Source of the DNA: Portulaca oleracea
Lineage: Eukaryota > Streptophyta > Magnoliopsida > Caryophyllales > Portulacaceae
DNA: 64,000 nucleotides
Direction of reading: 5' to 3'
NCBI GenBank assembly: GCA_029582165.1
Contig: CM055877.1
Span: 42,664,749 to 42,728,748 of the forward strand
The notes below the pieces were generated by a model. That model saw nothing but the letters and a program-made list of their open reading frames with translations. It was not told the DNA's origin and ran no database searches. Within the stretch, counting starts at the first letter, position 1, and each line of letters begins with the position of its first letter. Position numbers and translations under genes: made by a program. Below are positions 1 through 13,493 of this stretch, in pieces.

Positions 1-24
1 CCCTAGTCTAATACATAAAATACT

Positions 25-605
25 CCTTGCCGCCGTTCATACTTCACGCCCACGCACCTAGCAAAGTCCCGAGCCCGACCCCATCTCGTTTCTCTTTCAA
101 ACCCCTCCTCCACCCTCTCTTCTTCCTTTTCTCCACCGACAACCACCAGCTTCTAGGCCACCTAACCACCACCAGCAGCCTACATGCACCACCCTCGACG
201 ACCGCCAGCCACCAACCACAGCCGCTCACCACTGGAGCAGCGGTGGGAGGCTCCTGGTAGAGGCTGCCCTGTTGTCTCGCGGTGTTGCTGCCCCTATTCG
301 GCCACCTCCCAACCCTTCTTCGGACGTCGTCGGAAACCACCAACTCCACCCGGGGACTCCTTGCAGTCCAACCTTCGATTGTCGCCCATCACTCGGGCCA
401 CCGGAACCACCATCACGGCTTGAGGAGCCCCCGAAGTAGGCTTGTTACCCTGTTGTTGCTGCAAGTATTGTCGTTCCCGCTGCCGCTACTGTGTGCGTGA
501 TTCCATCAACACCGCCGACCACCACACCACCTCACCACCGTCCCGGAGCCGTCGCCGCCGCCACCGCCACCAGTCATCCGCCTCGGTCCCCCTCCTCTTG
601 TTTTT
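25..605 (+). other. GC/CT-rich leader-like segment of LTR-1
   Basis: A C-rich segment that contrasts sharply with the rest of the window. It is full of CCACC, CCGCC and CTCC runs, so every frame gives short Pro/Ser/Thr/His-rich open stretches (for example 27-260 and 184-423 on +) with no recognisable domain and no frame running through. The second copy has a compositionally similar segment at about 22237-22640 on its sense strand, just downstream of a TATA box. I therefore read it as transcribed leader (R/U5) sequence of the LTR rather than as a gene. The two leaders are similar in composition but I could not align them base by base. Confidence 0.45.
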
Positions 606-674
606 GGGTTTGGGTTAATTTGACTCATTTAGTGAGCTCAAGTGTGTGTACTGAAGTGAAGAGAAGACCTCCAG

Positions 675-1506
675 GTAATGTCTATGCTCTAATCCCCACT
701 GTGATGCTCTTTAAATCTGTTTTAATGTTTTCTAATCTGTTTTGAGAATTGCATCCCGAAAGGGGACTTTTTGTTGAAATGTGACCATCTATTTTGGATA
801 ATTGTTTGTAATTATTATACTTTGATTTATTGAGTTGAGAAATTGAGATGGTCTTTTATTAGTCGTTTTAGTATTGGTTTTGCTAACCTGGGTTGGGTTT
901 GACTTGAGAGCTGTGACCTGAGATTTGCATAAGATACTAATAATTCAAGTGAAACTTTAAGCGGGTTTATTTGGTCGTAGCCTGTGGTAGGCAAAGTGCA
1001 GGACCACAGTCGTAACTTTGTGGTAGGCGGAAATGTGAACTCTTGATATTCAGTCGGTGTTTGTGGTAGGCAAAGTGCAGGACCACGGTCGTAGCTTTGT
1101 GGTAGGCGGAAATGTGAACTCTCGATATTCTGGTCGTAGCCTGTGGTAGGCAAAGGATCTGGGATCCTGGTCGTAGCCTGTGGTAGGCAAAGGGTCCGGG
1201 ACCCTGGTCGTAGCCTGTGGTAGGCGGAAATGTGAACTCTTGATAATTCTGGTCGTAGCCTGTGGTAGGCAAGGGATCTGGCATCCGGTTTGATATTTGT
1301 TACTTTATGGGATTTGATATCCCGCCCTCATAATAAAATATGGATTGGTTGGGTTGAGGAAAACAGTTAAGGGATTAAAGGTTTGTGAAATGGTTTGACT
1401 TGTTCCCTCTCCCTCAAATGAATTGAAATAAACTTAACATGTTTTTAACGTTAGGGGTAGACATTATTGAGATTTCCCCCTCATTTTTGAAATGTTTTGT
1501 TTTCAG
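675..1506 (+). other. Putative intron inside LTR-1
   Basis: A donor-like CCAG|GTAATG at 671-680 and an acceptor-like TGTTTTCAG|GTGAAG ending at 1506 bound an 832-bp T-rich segment. The homologous element on the opposite strand keeps both sites (ATCAG|GTAATT at about 20833 and GATTTCAG|GTGAAG at 20124), although the sequence between them has diverged in length (710 bp). Conservation of both splice-like sites in two diverged copies is the evidence. No transcript is available, and short GT/AG signals are common by chance. Confidence 0.4.
972..1286 (+). repeat. Minisatellite with GTGGTAGGC core, 8 copies (LTR-1)
   Basis: The core GTGGTAGGC occurs eight times (ending at 992, 1028, 1071, 1107, 1151, 1188, 1225 and 1270), usually within GTCGTAGCCTGTGGTAGGC. 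Spacing is about 36-45 bp. Each full core, GCCT-GTGGT-AGGC, is a 4-bp stem with a 5-nt loop. The spacers carry further inverted repeats, such as GGATCTGGGATCC at 1155-1167 and GGGTCCGGGACCC at 1192-1204. The array lies inside the putative intron. The same position in the other element holds a related array with a different consensus. Reading frames across it (for example 967-1284 on -) are repeat artefacts. Confidence 0.85.
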
Positions 1507-1802
1507 GTGAAGATATATATGATGGGGACGGGAATTAGAAGTGAGGACGACATATTTAGAAGTCGTTAACTATGTTGTTTTTCTTTTATGAGGAACTTGA
1601 AGTTAGTTTTGAGATTTATTTCTAAGTTTCAGTTTGTTAGTTTGGTTTACCGTTAACAGACAGTTGTAGTTTCCTTCTCGCCTTGTATTCCTTCGGGGAT
1701 ACGGCAGTGACGCCCAATAAGAGTTTGAGTCTTCCGCTAATTTTGTCTGTTAACGTTAGTTTGACTTTAACTTTTCTACATTTGAATTTTCGGGGGGTTA
1801 CA

Positions 1803-1816
1803 ATAATGATAATAAC

Positions 1817-1858
<42 letters not shown>

Positions 1859-2345
1859 CTATATATTATAATAGAAATCATTGTAGGTCCCACGAAATAG
1901 AGTCACGAGAGTGACTGTAGGTGAATTGGTCAATCACGATGTAAAAAATTATTTTTTTTCTATTTTCAATTTTTTAAAATTTTCAATCCGAATTTTATTT
2001 TAAAATTTAAAAAACTAGACAGTATCACTAATCATTGACTGCTTTGTACTCTGTATTAAATTATTTTGGTGCAAATAACAGTAATTATTTTGGTGTTGCC
2101 TATCTATATATTATAAAAGAAATAATTGTGGATCCCACGAAATAGAGACACGGGAGAGATTATAAGGGAATTGGTCAATCATAACGCAGAAAATTATATT
2201 TTCTTCTATTTTCTATTTTTTATTTTCAATCCAGATTTTATTTTGAAACTAAAAAACCCATAAAGTATCACTAATTCTTCACTGATTTAGAATCTAAATT
2301 AAATTATTTTGGCACAAATAACAGTAATTATTTTAGTGTTAACTA

Positions 2346-2399
<54 letters not shown>
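1803..2399 (+). repeat. Left edge of the satellite array, two divergent monomers
   Basis: An imperfect (TAA)n tract (with TGA and CAA variants) follows the LTR end directly. Monomer starts are at 1858 and 2103. The first mixes features of several types. The second is E-like (GGAATTGGTCAATCATAACGC), has GTGGATCCCAC in place of the usual dyad, and reads TATATTATAAAAG at its start box. Both diverge more from the other monomers than those inside the array, as expected at an array edge. The second ends in a (TAA)n tract at about 2347-2399. Confidence 0.8.
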
Positions 2400-2400
<1 letters not shown>

Positions 2401-3142
2401 CTATATATTATAATAGAAATCATTGTGGGTCCCACGAAATAGAGTCATGGGAATGATTGTAGATGATTTGGCCAATTACAACGTAGAAAATTATATTTTG
2501 TTTCTATTTTTAATTTTCTTATTTTCTATCCGGATTTTATTTTAAAACTAAAAACCAGATAGTATTACTAATCCTTGACTACTTTGGACTCTAAATTAAA
2601 TTATTTTGGTACAAATAACAATAATTGTTTTGGTCTTGCATATAATCTATATATTATAATAGAAATGTTTGTGGGTCCCGCGAAATAGAGCCACGGGAGT
2701 GATTGTATGAGAATTTGCTAATTACAACGTAGAAAATTATATTTTTTCCAAATTTTCTATTTTTAATTTTCAATCCGGACAATATTTTGAAATTAAAACC
2801 AGAAAATATCACTAATCCTTGACTGCTTTGGAGTCTGAATTAAATTATTTTGGTGCAAATTATAGTAATTATTTTAGTGTTGACTATAATAATAACAATC
2901 TATATATTATAATAGAAATCATTGTGAGTCCCACGAGATAGAGCCACGGGAGAGATTGTAGAGGAATTGGCTAATCATAACGCAGAAAAATATTTTTTTC
3001 TATTTTCGATTTTTTTATTTTTCATCCGAATTTTATTTTAAAACATAAAAAACCAGAAAGTATCAATAATACTTGACTGCTTTGGACTCTAAATTAAATT
3101 ATTTTGGTGCAAATAACAGTAATTATTTTAGTGTTCACTATG

Positions 3143-3180
<38 letters not shown>

Positions 3181-3689
3181 CAATATATTATGATAGAAAT
3201 TATTGTGGGTCCCACGAAATAGAGCCACGGGAGTGATTATAGGAAAACTGGTCAATCACAACGTAGAAAATTATATTTTTTTCTATTTTTAATTTTTTTA
3301 TTTTCTATCCGGATTTTATTTTAAAATAAAAAAACCAGATAGTATCACTAATCCTTAACTGCTTTAGACTCTGAATTAAATTATTTTGGTACAAATAACA
3401 ATAATTATTTTGGTACAAATAACAATAGTTATTTTGGTATTGCCTATAATCTATATATTATAATAGAAACCATTGTGAGTCCCACGAAATAGAGTCACGG
3501 AAGTGATTGTAGGGGAATTGGTCAATCATAACGCAGAAAATTATTTTTTTTCTATTTTCTATTTTTTATTTTCAATCGAGATTTTATTTTAAAACGAAAA
3601 AAACCAGAAAGTGTCACCAATTCTTCACTGCTTTGGACTCTAAATTAAATTATTTTGGTGCAAATAACAGTAATTTTTTTAGTGCTGAC

Positions 3690-3729
<40 letters not shown>

Positions 3730-3748
3730 GTAATAATAATAATAATAA
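2400..3748 (+). repeat. Pentameric HOR unit A-B-C-D-E (left edge, copy 1)
   Basis: Five monomers start at 2400 (A), 2646 (B), 2899 (C), 3180 (D) and 3450 (E), 1,349 bp in total. The types recur in the same order in the next two units. (TAA)n separates C from D and E from the next A, a short imperfect TAA run separates B from C, and none separates A from B or D from E. The D monomer has a mutated start box (CAATATATTATGATAG). Confidence 0.8.
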
Positions 3749-4489
3749 TCTATATATTATAATAAAAAGCATTGTGGTTCGCACGAAATAGAGCCATGGA
3801 AGTGATTGTAGATAATTTGGGTCAATTACAACGTAGAAAATTATATTTTTTTTCAATTTTTAATTTTTTTATTTTCTATCCGAATTTTATTTTAAAATTA
3901 AAAACCAGATAATATTACTAATCCTTGACTACTTTGGACTCTGAATTAAATTATTTTGGTACAAATAACAATAATTATTTTGGTCTTGCATACAATCTAT
4001 ATATTATAATAGAAATGTTTGTGGATCCCACGAAATAGAGCCACGGAAGTGATTGTAGGAGAATTTGCCAATTACAACGTAGAAAATTATATATATTTTT
4101 CCAAATTTTCTCTTTTTTATTTTCAATCCGGACAATATTTTAAAGTTAAAATCATAAAATATCACTAATCCTTAACTGCTTTGAAATCTTAATTAAATTA
4201 TTTCGGTGCAAATAATAGTAATTATTTTAGTGTTGACTGTAATAATAATAATAATAATCTATATATTATAATAGAAATCATTGTGAGTCCCACGAAATAG
4301 AGCCACGGGAGAGATTATTGAGGAATTGGCTAATCATAACGCAGAAAAAAATATTTTTTTCTATTTTTTATTTTTCATCCGAATTTTATTTGAAAACATA
4401 AAACCAGAAAGTATCACTAATACTTGACTGCTTTGGACTCTAAATTAAAGTATTTTGGGGCAAATAACAGTAATTATTTTAGTGTTGAC

Positions 4490-4525
<36 letters not shown>

Positions 4526-5030
4526 CTATATATTATAATAGAAATTATTGTGGGTCCCACGAAATAGAGTCACGTGAGTGATTATAGAGAGACTGGTCAA
4601 TCACAATGTAGAAAATTATTTTTTTTTCTAATTTTTATTTTTTTATTTTCTATCCGGATTTTATTTTAAAATTAAAAACCAGATAGTATCACTAATGTTT
4701 GACTGCTTTGGACTCTGAATTAAATTATTTTAATACAAATAACAATAATTATTTTGGTACAAATAACAATAATTATTTGATATTGCCTATAATCTATATA
4801 TTATAATAGAAATCATTGTGAGTCCCACGAAATAGAGTCACGAGAGTGATTGTAGGGGAATTGGTTAATCATAACGAGAAAAATATTTTTTTCTATTTTC
4901 TATTTTTTATTTTCAATCGAGAATTTATTTTAAAACTTAAAAAATCAGAAAGTATCACTAATTCTTCACTGCTTTGGAGTCTAAATTAAATTATTTTGGT
5001 GCAAATAACAATAATTGTTTAAGTGTTGAC

Positions 5031-5074
<44 letters not shown>
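3749..5074 (+). repeat. Pentameric HOR unit A-B-C-D-E (left edge, copy 2)
   Basis: Monomer starts are at 3749, 3996, 4258, 4525 and 4793, 1,326 bp in total. The A monomer carries GTGGTTCGCAC instead of GTGGGTCCCAC and so already resembles the H type of the later HORs. The E monomer has a characteristic small deletion (AATCATAACGAGAAAAAT) that reappears at about 19382, linking this unit to a distant part of the array. Confidence 0.8.
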
Positions 5075-5075
<1 letters not shown>

Positions 5076-5804
5076 CTATATATTATAATAGAAATTATTG
5101 TGGGTCCCACGAAATAGAGCTACGGGAGAGATTATATGGAAACTGGTCAATCACAACGTAGAAAATTATATATTTTTTTTTCTATCCGGATTTTATTTTA
5201 AAAGTAAAAACCAGATAGTATTACTAATCCTTGACTACTTTGGACTCTGAATTAAATTACTTTGGTACAAATAACAATAATTATTTTGGTCTTGCATATA
5301 ATCTATATATTATAATAGAAATGTTTGTGGGTCCAACGGAATAGAGCCACGGGAGTGATTGTAGGAGAATTTGCCAATTACAACGTAGAAAATTATATTA
5401 TTTTCCAAATTTTCTAGTTTTTATTTTCAACCCGGACAATATTTTAAAATTAAAAACCAAAAAATATCACTAATACTTGACTGCTTTGGAGTCTGAATTA
5501 AATTATTTTGGTGCAAATAATAGTAATTATTTTAGTGTTGACTATAATAATAATAATAATAATCTATATATTATAATAGAAATCATTGTGAGTCCCACGA
5601 AATAGAGCCATGGGAGAGATTGTATAGGAATTAGCTAATCATAACGCAGAAAAATATAATTTTTTATATTTTCGATTTTTTTATTTTTCATTCGAATTTT
5701 ATTTGAAAACATAAAAAACCAGAAAGTATCACTAATACTTGACTGCTTTCGACTCTAAATTAAAGTATTTTGGTGCAAATAACAGTAATTATTTTAGTGT
5801 TGAC

Positions 5805-5846
<42 letters not shown>

Positions 5847-6360
5847 CTATATATTATAATAGAAATTATTGTGAGTCCCACGAAATAGAGCCACGAGAGT
5901 GATTATAGGGAAACAGGTCAATCACAATGTAGAAAATTATATTTTTTTCTATTTTTAATTTTTTTATTTTCTATCCGGATTTTATTTTAAAATTAAAAAA
6001 CCAGATAGTATCACTAATCTTTGACTGCTTTGGACTCTGAATTAAATTATTTTAGTACAAATAACAATAATTATTTTGGTTTAAATAACAATAATTATTT
6101 GATATTGCCTATAATCTATATATTATAATAGAAATCATTGTGAGTCCCATGAAATAGAGTCACGGGAGTGATTGTAGAGGAATTGGTCAATCATAACGTA
6201 GAAAATTATTTTTTTTTTATTTTCTATTTTTTATTTTTAATCGAGATTTTATTTAAAAACTAAAAAAACCAGAAAGTATCACTAATTCTTCACTGCTTTG
6301 GAGTCTAAATTAATTTATTTTGGTGCAAATAACAGAAATTGTTTTAGTGTTGACTATAAT

Positions 6361-6393
<33 letters not shown>

Positions 6394-7636
6394 CTATATA
6401 TTATAATAGAAATTATTGTGGGTCCCACGAAATAGAGCCACGAGAGTGATTATATGGAAACTAGTCAATCACAATGTAGAAAACAAAAAAACCAGTTAGT
6501 ATCACTAATCCTTGACTGCTTTGGACTCTGAATTAAATTATTTTGGTACAAATAACTATAATTATTTTGGTACAAATAACAATAATTATTTTGGTATTGC
6601 CTATAATCTATATATTATAATAGAAATCATTGTGGGTCCCACGAAATAGAATCACGGAAGTAATTGTAGGAGAATTTGTTAATCATACCGCAGAAAATTA
6701 TTTTTTTTCTATTTTCTATTTTTTATTTTCAATCGAGATTTTATTTTAAAACAAAAAACCAGAAAGTGTCACTAATTCTTCACTGCTTTAGAATCAAAAT
6801 TAAATTATTTTGGCAAAAATAACCGTAATTATTTTAGTGTAAACTAATCTACTAATAATAATAATAATAATAATAATAATCTATATATTACAACAGAAAT
6901 CATTGTGGTTCGCAGGAAATAGAGCCATGGAAGTGATTGTAGATGATTTGGCCAATTACAACGTAGAAAATAATATTTTGTTTCTATTTTTAATTTTCTT
7001 ATTTTCTATCCGGATTTTATTTTAATATTAAAAACCAGATAGTATTACTAATCCATTGACTACTTTGGACTAAGAATTAAATTATTTTGGAACAAATAAC
7101 AATAATTATTTTGGTCTTGCATATGATCTATATATTATAATAGAAATGTTTGTGAATCCCACGGAATAGAGCCACGGGAGTGATTAAGGAAAATTTGCCA
7201 ATTACAACGTAGAAAATTATTTTTTTTCCAAATTTTCTAGTTTTTATTTTCAATCCGGAAAATATTTTAAAATTAAAAACCAGAAAATATCACTAATACT
7301 TGACTGCTTTGGAGTCTGAATTAAATTATTTTGGTACAAATAACAATAATTATTTTGGTACAAATAACAATAATTATTTTGGTATTGCCTATAATCTATA
7401 TATTATAATAGAAATCATTGGGTCCATTTAAATAGAATCACGGAAGTGATAGTAGGAGAATTGGTCAATCATAACTTGAGAAAATTATTTTTTTTCTATT
7501 TTCTATTTTTTATTTTCAATCGAGATTTTATTTTAAAACAAAAAACCAGAAAGTGTCACTAATTCTTCACTGCTTTAGAATCTAAATTAAATTATTTTGG
7601 CAAAAATAACCGTAATTATTTTAGTGTAAACTAATC

Positions 7637-7669
<33 letters not shown>

Positions 7670-9208
7670 TAATAATAATAATAATCTATATATTATAATA
7701 GAAATCATTGTGGTTCGCAGGAAATAGAGCCATGGAAGTGATTGTAGATGATTTGGCCAATTACAACGTAGAAAATAATATTTTGTTTCTATTTTTAATT
7801 TTCTTATTTTTTATCCGGATTTTGTTTTAATATTAAAAACCAGATAGTATTACTAATCCTTGACTACTTTGGACTAAGAATTAAATTATTTTGGAACAAA
7901 TAACAATAATTATTTTGGTCTTGCATATGATCTATATATTATAATAGAAATGTTTGTGGATCCCACGGAATAGAGCCACGGGAGTGATTAAGGAGAATTT
8001 GCCAATTACAACGTAGAAAATTTTTTTATTTCCAAATTTTCTAGTTTTTATTTTCAATCCGGAAAATATTTTAAAATTAAAAACCAGAAAATATCACTAA
8101 TACTTGACTGCTTTGGAGTCTGAATTAAATTATTTTGGTACAAATAACAATATTATTTTGGTACAAATAACAATAATTATTTTGGTATTGCCTATAATCT
8201 ATATATTATAATATAAATAATTGTGGGTTCTACGAAATAGAATCACGGAAGTGATAGTAGGAGAATTGGTCAATCATAACGCAAAAATTATTTTTTTTTC
8301 TATTTTCTATTTTTTATTTTCCATCGAGATTTTATTTTAAAACTAAAAAATCAGAAAGTGTCACTAATTATTCATTGCTTTAGAATCTAAATTAAATTAA
8401 TTTGGCACAAATAACCGTAATTATTTTAGTGTTAACTAATCTAATAATAATAATAATAATAATAATCTATATATTATAATAGAAATCATTGTGGTTCGCA
8501 CGAAATAGAGCCATGGAAGTGATTGTAGATGATTGGGCCAATTACAACGTAGAAAATAATATTTTGTTTCTATTTTTAATTTTCTTATTTTCTATCCGGA
8601 TTTTATTTTAAAATTAAAACCAGATAGTATTACTAATCCTTGACTACTTTGGACTAAGAATTAAATTATTTTGGTCAAATAATAATAATTATTTTGGTCT
8701 TGCATATGATCTATATATTATAATAGAAATGTTTGTGGATCCCACAGAATAGAGGCACGGGAGTGATTATAAGAGAATTTGCCAATTACAACGTAGAAAA
8801 TTATTTTTTTTTCCAAATTTTCTAGTTTTTATTTTCAATCCGGAAAATATTTTAAAATTAAAAACCAGAAAATATCACTAATACTTGACTGCCTTGGAGT
8901 CTGAATTAAATTATTTTGGTGTAGATAATAGTAATTATTTTAGTGTTGACTATAACAATAATAATAATCTGTATATTATAATAGAAATCAGTGTGAGTCC
9001 CACGAAATAGAGCCATGGGAGAGATTGTAGAAGAATTGGCTAATCATAACGCAGAAAAATATTATTTTTTTCTATTTCTTATTTTTTTATTTTTCATCCG
9101 AATTTTATTTTAAAACATAAAACCAGAAAGTATCACTAATACTTAACTACTTTGGACTCTAAATTAAATTATTTTGGTGCAAATAACAGTAATTATTTTA
9201 GTGTTGAC

Positions 9209-9256
<48 letters not shown>

Positions 9257-9268
9257 TAATAATAATAA
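5075..9268 (+). repeat. 16-monomer HOR unit 1 (about 4.2 kb)
   Basis: The unit begins as a pentamer (A 5075, B 5302, C 5563, D 5846, E 6115) and continues F 6393, G 6607, H 6880, B' about 7129, G about 7394, H about 7684, B' about 7930, G' about 8200, H' about 8466, B'' about 8709 and C'' 8968, for 4,194 bp. This order recurs in later units. F lacks the T-rich middle of a D monomer. The A monomer here carries ACTGGTCAATCACAACG, like D, so the A/D assignment of that one monomer is soft. Confidence 0.8.
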
Positions 9269-10552
9269 TCTATATATTATAATAGAAATCATTGTGGGTC
9301 CCACGAAATAAAGCCACGGGAGTGATTGTAGATGATTTGGCCAATTACCACGTAGAAAATTATATTTTTTTCCTATTTTTAATTTTTTTATTTTCTATCC
9401 GGATTTTATTTTAAAATTAAAAACCAGATAATATTACTAATCCTTGACTACTTTGAACTCTGAATTAAATTATTTTGGTACAAATAACAATAATTATTTT
9501 GATCTTGCATATAATCTATATATTATAATAGAAATGTTTGTGGATCCCACGAAATAGAGCCACGGGAGTGATTGTAGGAGAATTTGCCAATTACAACGTA
9601 GAAAATCATATTTTTTTTCCAAATTTTCTCTTTTTTATTTTCAATCCGGACAATATTTTAAAGTTAAAATCATAAAATATCACTAATCCTTAACTGCTTT
9701 GAAGTCTTAATTAAATTATTTCGGTGCAAATAATAGTAATTATTTTAGTGTTGACTATAATAATAATAATAATAATCTATATATTATAATAGAAATCATT
9801 GTGAGTCCCACGAAATAGAGCCACGGGAGAGATTATAGAGGAATTGGCTAATCATAACGCAGAAAAATATATTTTTTTCTATTTTCGTTTTTTTTATTTT
9901 TCATCCGAATTTTATTTGAAAACATAAAACCAGAAAGTATCACTAATACTTGACTGCTTTGGACTCTAAATTAAAGTATTTTGGTGCAAATAACAGTAAT
10001 TATTTTAGTGTTGACTATAATAATAATAATAATAATAATAATAATCTATATATTATAATAGAAATTATTGTGGGTCCCACGAAATAAAGTCACGGGAGTG
10101 ATTATAGAGAGACTGGTCAATCACAATGTAGAAAATTATTTTTTTTTCTATTTTTAATTTTTTTATTTTCTATCCGGATTTTATTTTAATATTAAAAACC
10201 AGATAGTATCACTAATCTTTGACTGCTTTGGACTCTGAATTAAATTATTTTAATACAAATAACAATAATTATTTTGGTACAAATAACAATAATTATTTGA
10301 TATTGCCTATAATCTATATATTATAATAGAAATCATTGTGAGTCCCACAAAATAGAGTCACGAGAATGATTGTAGGGGAATTGGTCAATCATAACGTAGA
10401 AAATTATTTTTTTTCTATTTTCTATTTTTTATTTTGAATCGAGATTTTATTTAAAAACTAAAAAAACCAGAAAGTATGACTAATTCTTCACTGCTTTGGA
10501 GTCTAAATTAATTTATTTTGGTGCAAATAACAGTAATTGTTTTATTGTTGAC

Positions 10553-10602
<50 letters not shown>

Positions 10603-11091
10603 TAATAATCTATATATTATAATAGAAATTATTGTGGGTCCCACAAAATAGAGCCACGGGAGTGATTATATGGAAACTGGTCAATTACAACGTAGAAAAT
10701 TAAAAAACCAGATAGTATCACTAATCCTTGACTACTTTGGACTCTGAATTAAATTATTTTGGTACAAATAACAATAACTATTTTAGTACAAATAACAATA
10801 ATTATTTTGGTACAAATAACAATAATTATTTTGGCATTGCCTATAATCTATATATTATAATAGATATCATTGTGGGTCCCACGAAATAGAATCACGGAAG
10901 TAATTGTAGGAGAATTGGTCAATTATAACGCAGAAAATTATTTTTTTTTTCTATTTTCTATTTTTTATTTTCAATCGAGATTTTATTTTAAAACAAAAAA
11001 CCAGAAAGTGTCACTAATTCTTCACTGCTTTAGAATCTAAATTAAATTATTTTGGCAAAAATAACCGTAATTATTTAAGTGTAAACTAATC

Positions 11092-11125
<34 letters not shown>

Positions 11126-11876
11126 CTATATATTATAATAGAAATCATTGTCGTTCGCAGGAAATAGAGCCATGGAAGTGATTGTAGATGATTTGGCCAA
11201 TTACAACGTAGAAAATAATATTTTGTTTCTATTTTTAATTTTCTTATTTTCTATCCGTATTTTATTTTAAAATTAAAAACCAGATAGTATTACTAATCCT
11301 TGACTACTTTGTACTAAGAATTAAATTATTTTGGAACAAATAACAATAATTATTTTGGTCTTGCATATGATCTATATATTATAATAGAAATGTTTGTGGA
11401 TCCCACGGAATAGAGCCACGGGAGTGATTAAGGAGAATTTGCCAATTACAACGTAGAAAATTATTTTTTTTCCAAATTTTCTAGTTTTTATTTTCAATCC
11501 GGAAAATATTTTAAAATTAAAAACCAGAAAATATCACTAATACTTGACTGCTTTGGAGTCTGAATTAAATTATTTTGGTACAAATAACAATAATTATTTT
11601 GGTACAAATAACAATAATTATTTTGGTATTGCCTATAATCTATATATTATAATAGAAATCATTGTGGGTCCCACGAAATAGAATCACTAAGTGATAGTAG
11701 GAGAATTGGTCAATCATAACGCAGAAAATTATTTTTTTCTATTTTCTATTTTTATTTTCAATCGAGATTTTATTTTAAAACAAAAACCAGAAGTGTCACT
11801 AATTCTTCACTGCTTTAGAATCTAAATTAAATTATTTTGGCAAAAATAACCGTAATTATTTTAGTGTAAACTAATC

Positions 11877-11913
<37 letters not shown>

Positions 11914-13436
11914 CTATATATTATAATAGAAATCATTGTGGTTCGCAGGAAATAGAGCCATGGAAGTGATTGTAGATGATTTGGCCAATTACAACGTAGA
12001 AAATAATATTTTGTTTCTATTTTTAATTTTCTTATTTTTTATCCGGATTTTATTTTAATATTAAAAACCAGATAGTATTACTAATCCTTGACTACTTTGG
12101 ACTAAGAATTAAATTATTTTGGAACAAATAAGAATAATTATTTTGGTCTTGCATATGATCTATATATTATAATAGAAATGTTTGTGGATCCCACGGAATA
12201 GAGCCACGGGAGTGATTAAGGAGAATTTGCCAATTACAACGTAGAAAATTTTTTTTTTCCAAATTTTCTAGTTTTTATTTTCAATCCGGAAAATATTTTA
12301 AAATTAAAAACCAGAAAATATCACTAATACTTGACTGCTTTGGAGTCTGAATTAAATTATTTTGGTACAAATAACAATATTATTTTGGTACAAATAACAA
12401 TAATTATTTTGGTATTGCCTATAATCTATATCTTATAATATAAATAATTGTGGGTCCCACGAAATAGAATCACGGAAGTGATAGTAGGAGAATTGGTCAA
12501 TCATAACGCAAAAATTATTTTTTTTCTATTTTCTATTTTTTATTTTCAATCGAGAGTTTATTTTAAAACTAAAAAAACCAGAAAGTGTCACTAATTATTC
12601 ATTGCTTTAGAATCTAAATTAAATTAATTTGGCACAAATAACCGTAATTATTTTAGTGTTAACTAATCTAATAATAATAATAATAATAATAATCTATATA
12701 TTATAATAGAAATCATTGTGGTTCGCACGAAATAGAGCCATGGAAGTGATTGTAGATGATTGGGCCAATTACAACGTAGAAAATAATATTTTGTTTCTAT
12801 TTTTAATTTTCTTATTTTCTATACGGATTTTATTTTAAAATTAAAACCAGATAGTATTACTAATCCTTGACTACTTTAGACTAAGAATTAAATTATTTTG
12901 GTCAAATAATAATAGTTATTTTGGTCTTGCATATGATCTATATATTATAATAGAAATGTTTGTGGATCCCACGGAATAGAGCCACGGGAGTGATTATAGG
13001 AGAATTTGCCAATTACAACGTAGAAAATTATTTTTTTTTCCAAATTTTCTAGTTTTTATTTTAAATCCGGAAAATATTTTAAAATTAAAAACCAGAAAAT
13101 ATCACTAATACTTGACTGCTTTGGAGTCTGAATTAAATTATTTTGGTGTAAATAATAGTAATTATTTTAGTGTTGACTATAATAATAATAATAATCTGTA
13201 TATTATAATAGAAATCAGGGTGAGTCCCACGAAATAGAGCCATGGGAGAGATTGTAGAAGAATTGGCTAATCATAACGCAGAAAAATATTATTTTTTTCT
13301 ATTTCTTATTTTTTTATTTTTCATCCGAATTTTATTTTAAAACATAAAAACCAGAAAGTATCACTAATACTTAACTACTTTGGACTCTAAATTAAATTAT
13401 TTTGGTGCAAATAACAGTAATTATTTTAGTGTTGAC

Positions 13437-13493
<57 letters not shown>

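Larger units (their letters stand above)
1..1802 (+). mobile_element. Partial LTR-like element (LTR-1), 3' part
   Basis: This stretch is unlike the satellite that follows and is clearly homologous, in inverted orientation, to the element at 19848-23056. Shared blocks include a segment near 630-646 (tagtgagctcaagtgtg), one at 748-768 (attgcatcccgaaaggggac) and almost all of 1675-1802. The right end reads ...TTTTCGGGGGGTTACA, the counterpart of the TGTAACGCCCCGAAAA end of the second copy. Satellite (TAA)n begins directly after it. No primer-binding site follows the end, so this is a solo LTR or the 3' LTR of an element whose body lies left of the window. The left end is outside, so a target duplication cannot be tested. 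The sense strand is inferred from the promoter and splice signals. An assignment to Ty3/gypsy would be a guess, because no protein domain is present. Confidence 0.75.

Noticed and set aside
27..745. Several short plus-strand frames in the LTR-1 leader
   Set aside because: All are short, overlapping, Pro/Ser/His-rich and without recognisable domains. They reflect the C-rich composition.
827..1284. Minus-strand frames rich in TTGYDQ and LPQ-like repeats
   Set aside because: They are translations of the tandem GTGGTAGGC minisatellite. Repeats whose unit length suits the frame give apparent repeat proteins.
2420..2450. CENP-B box candidate around CCCACGAAATAGAGCCACGGG
   Set aside because: The required spacing TTCG-N4-A-N2-CGGG is not met. 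Only the CG and CGGG parts look similar.
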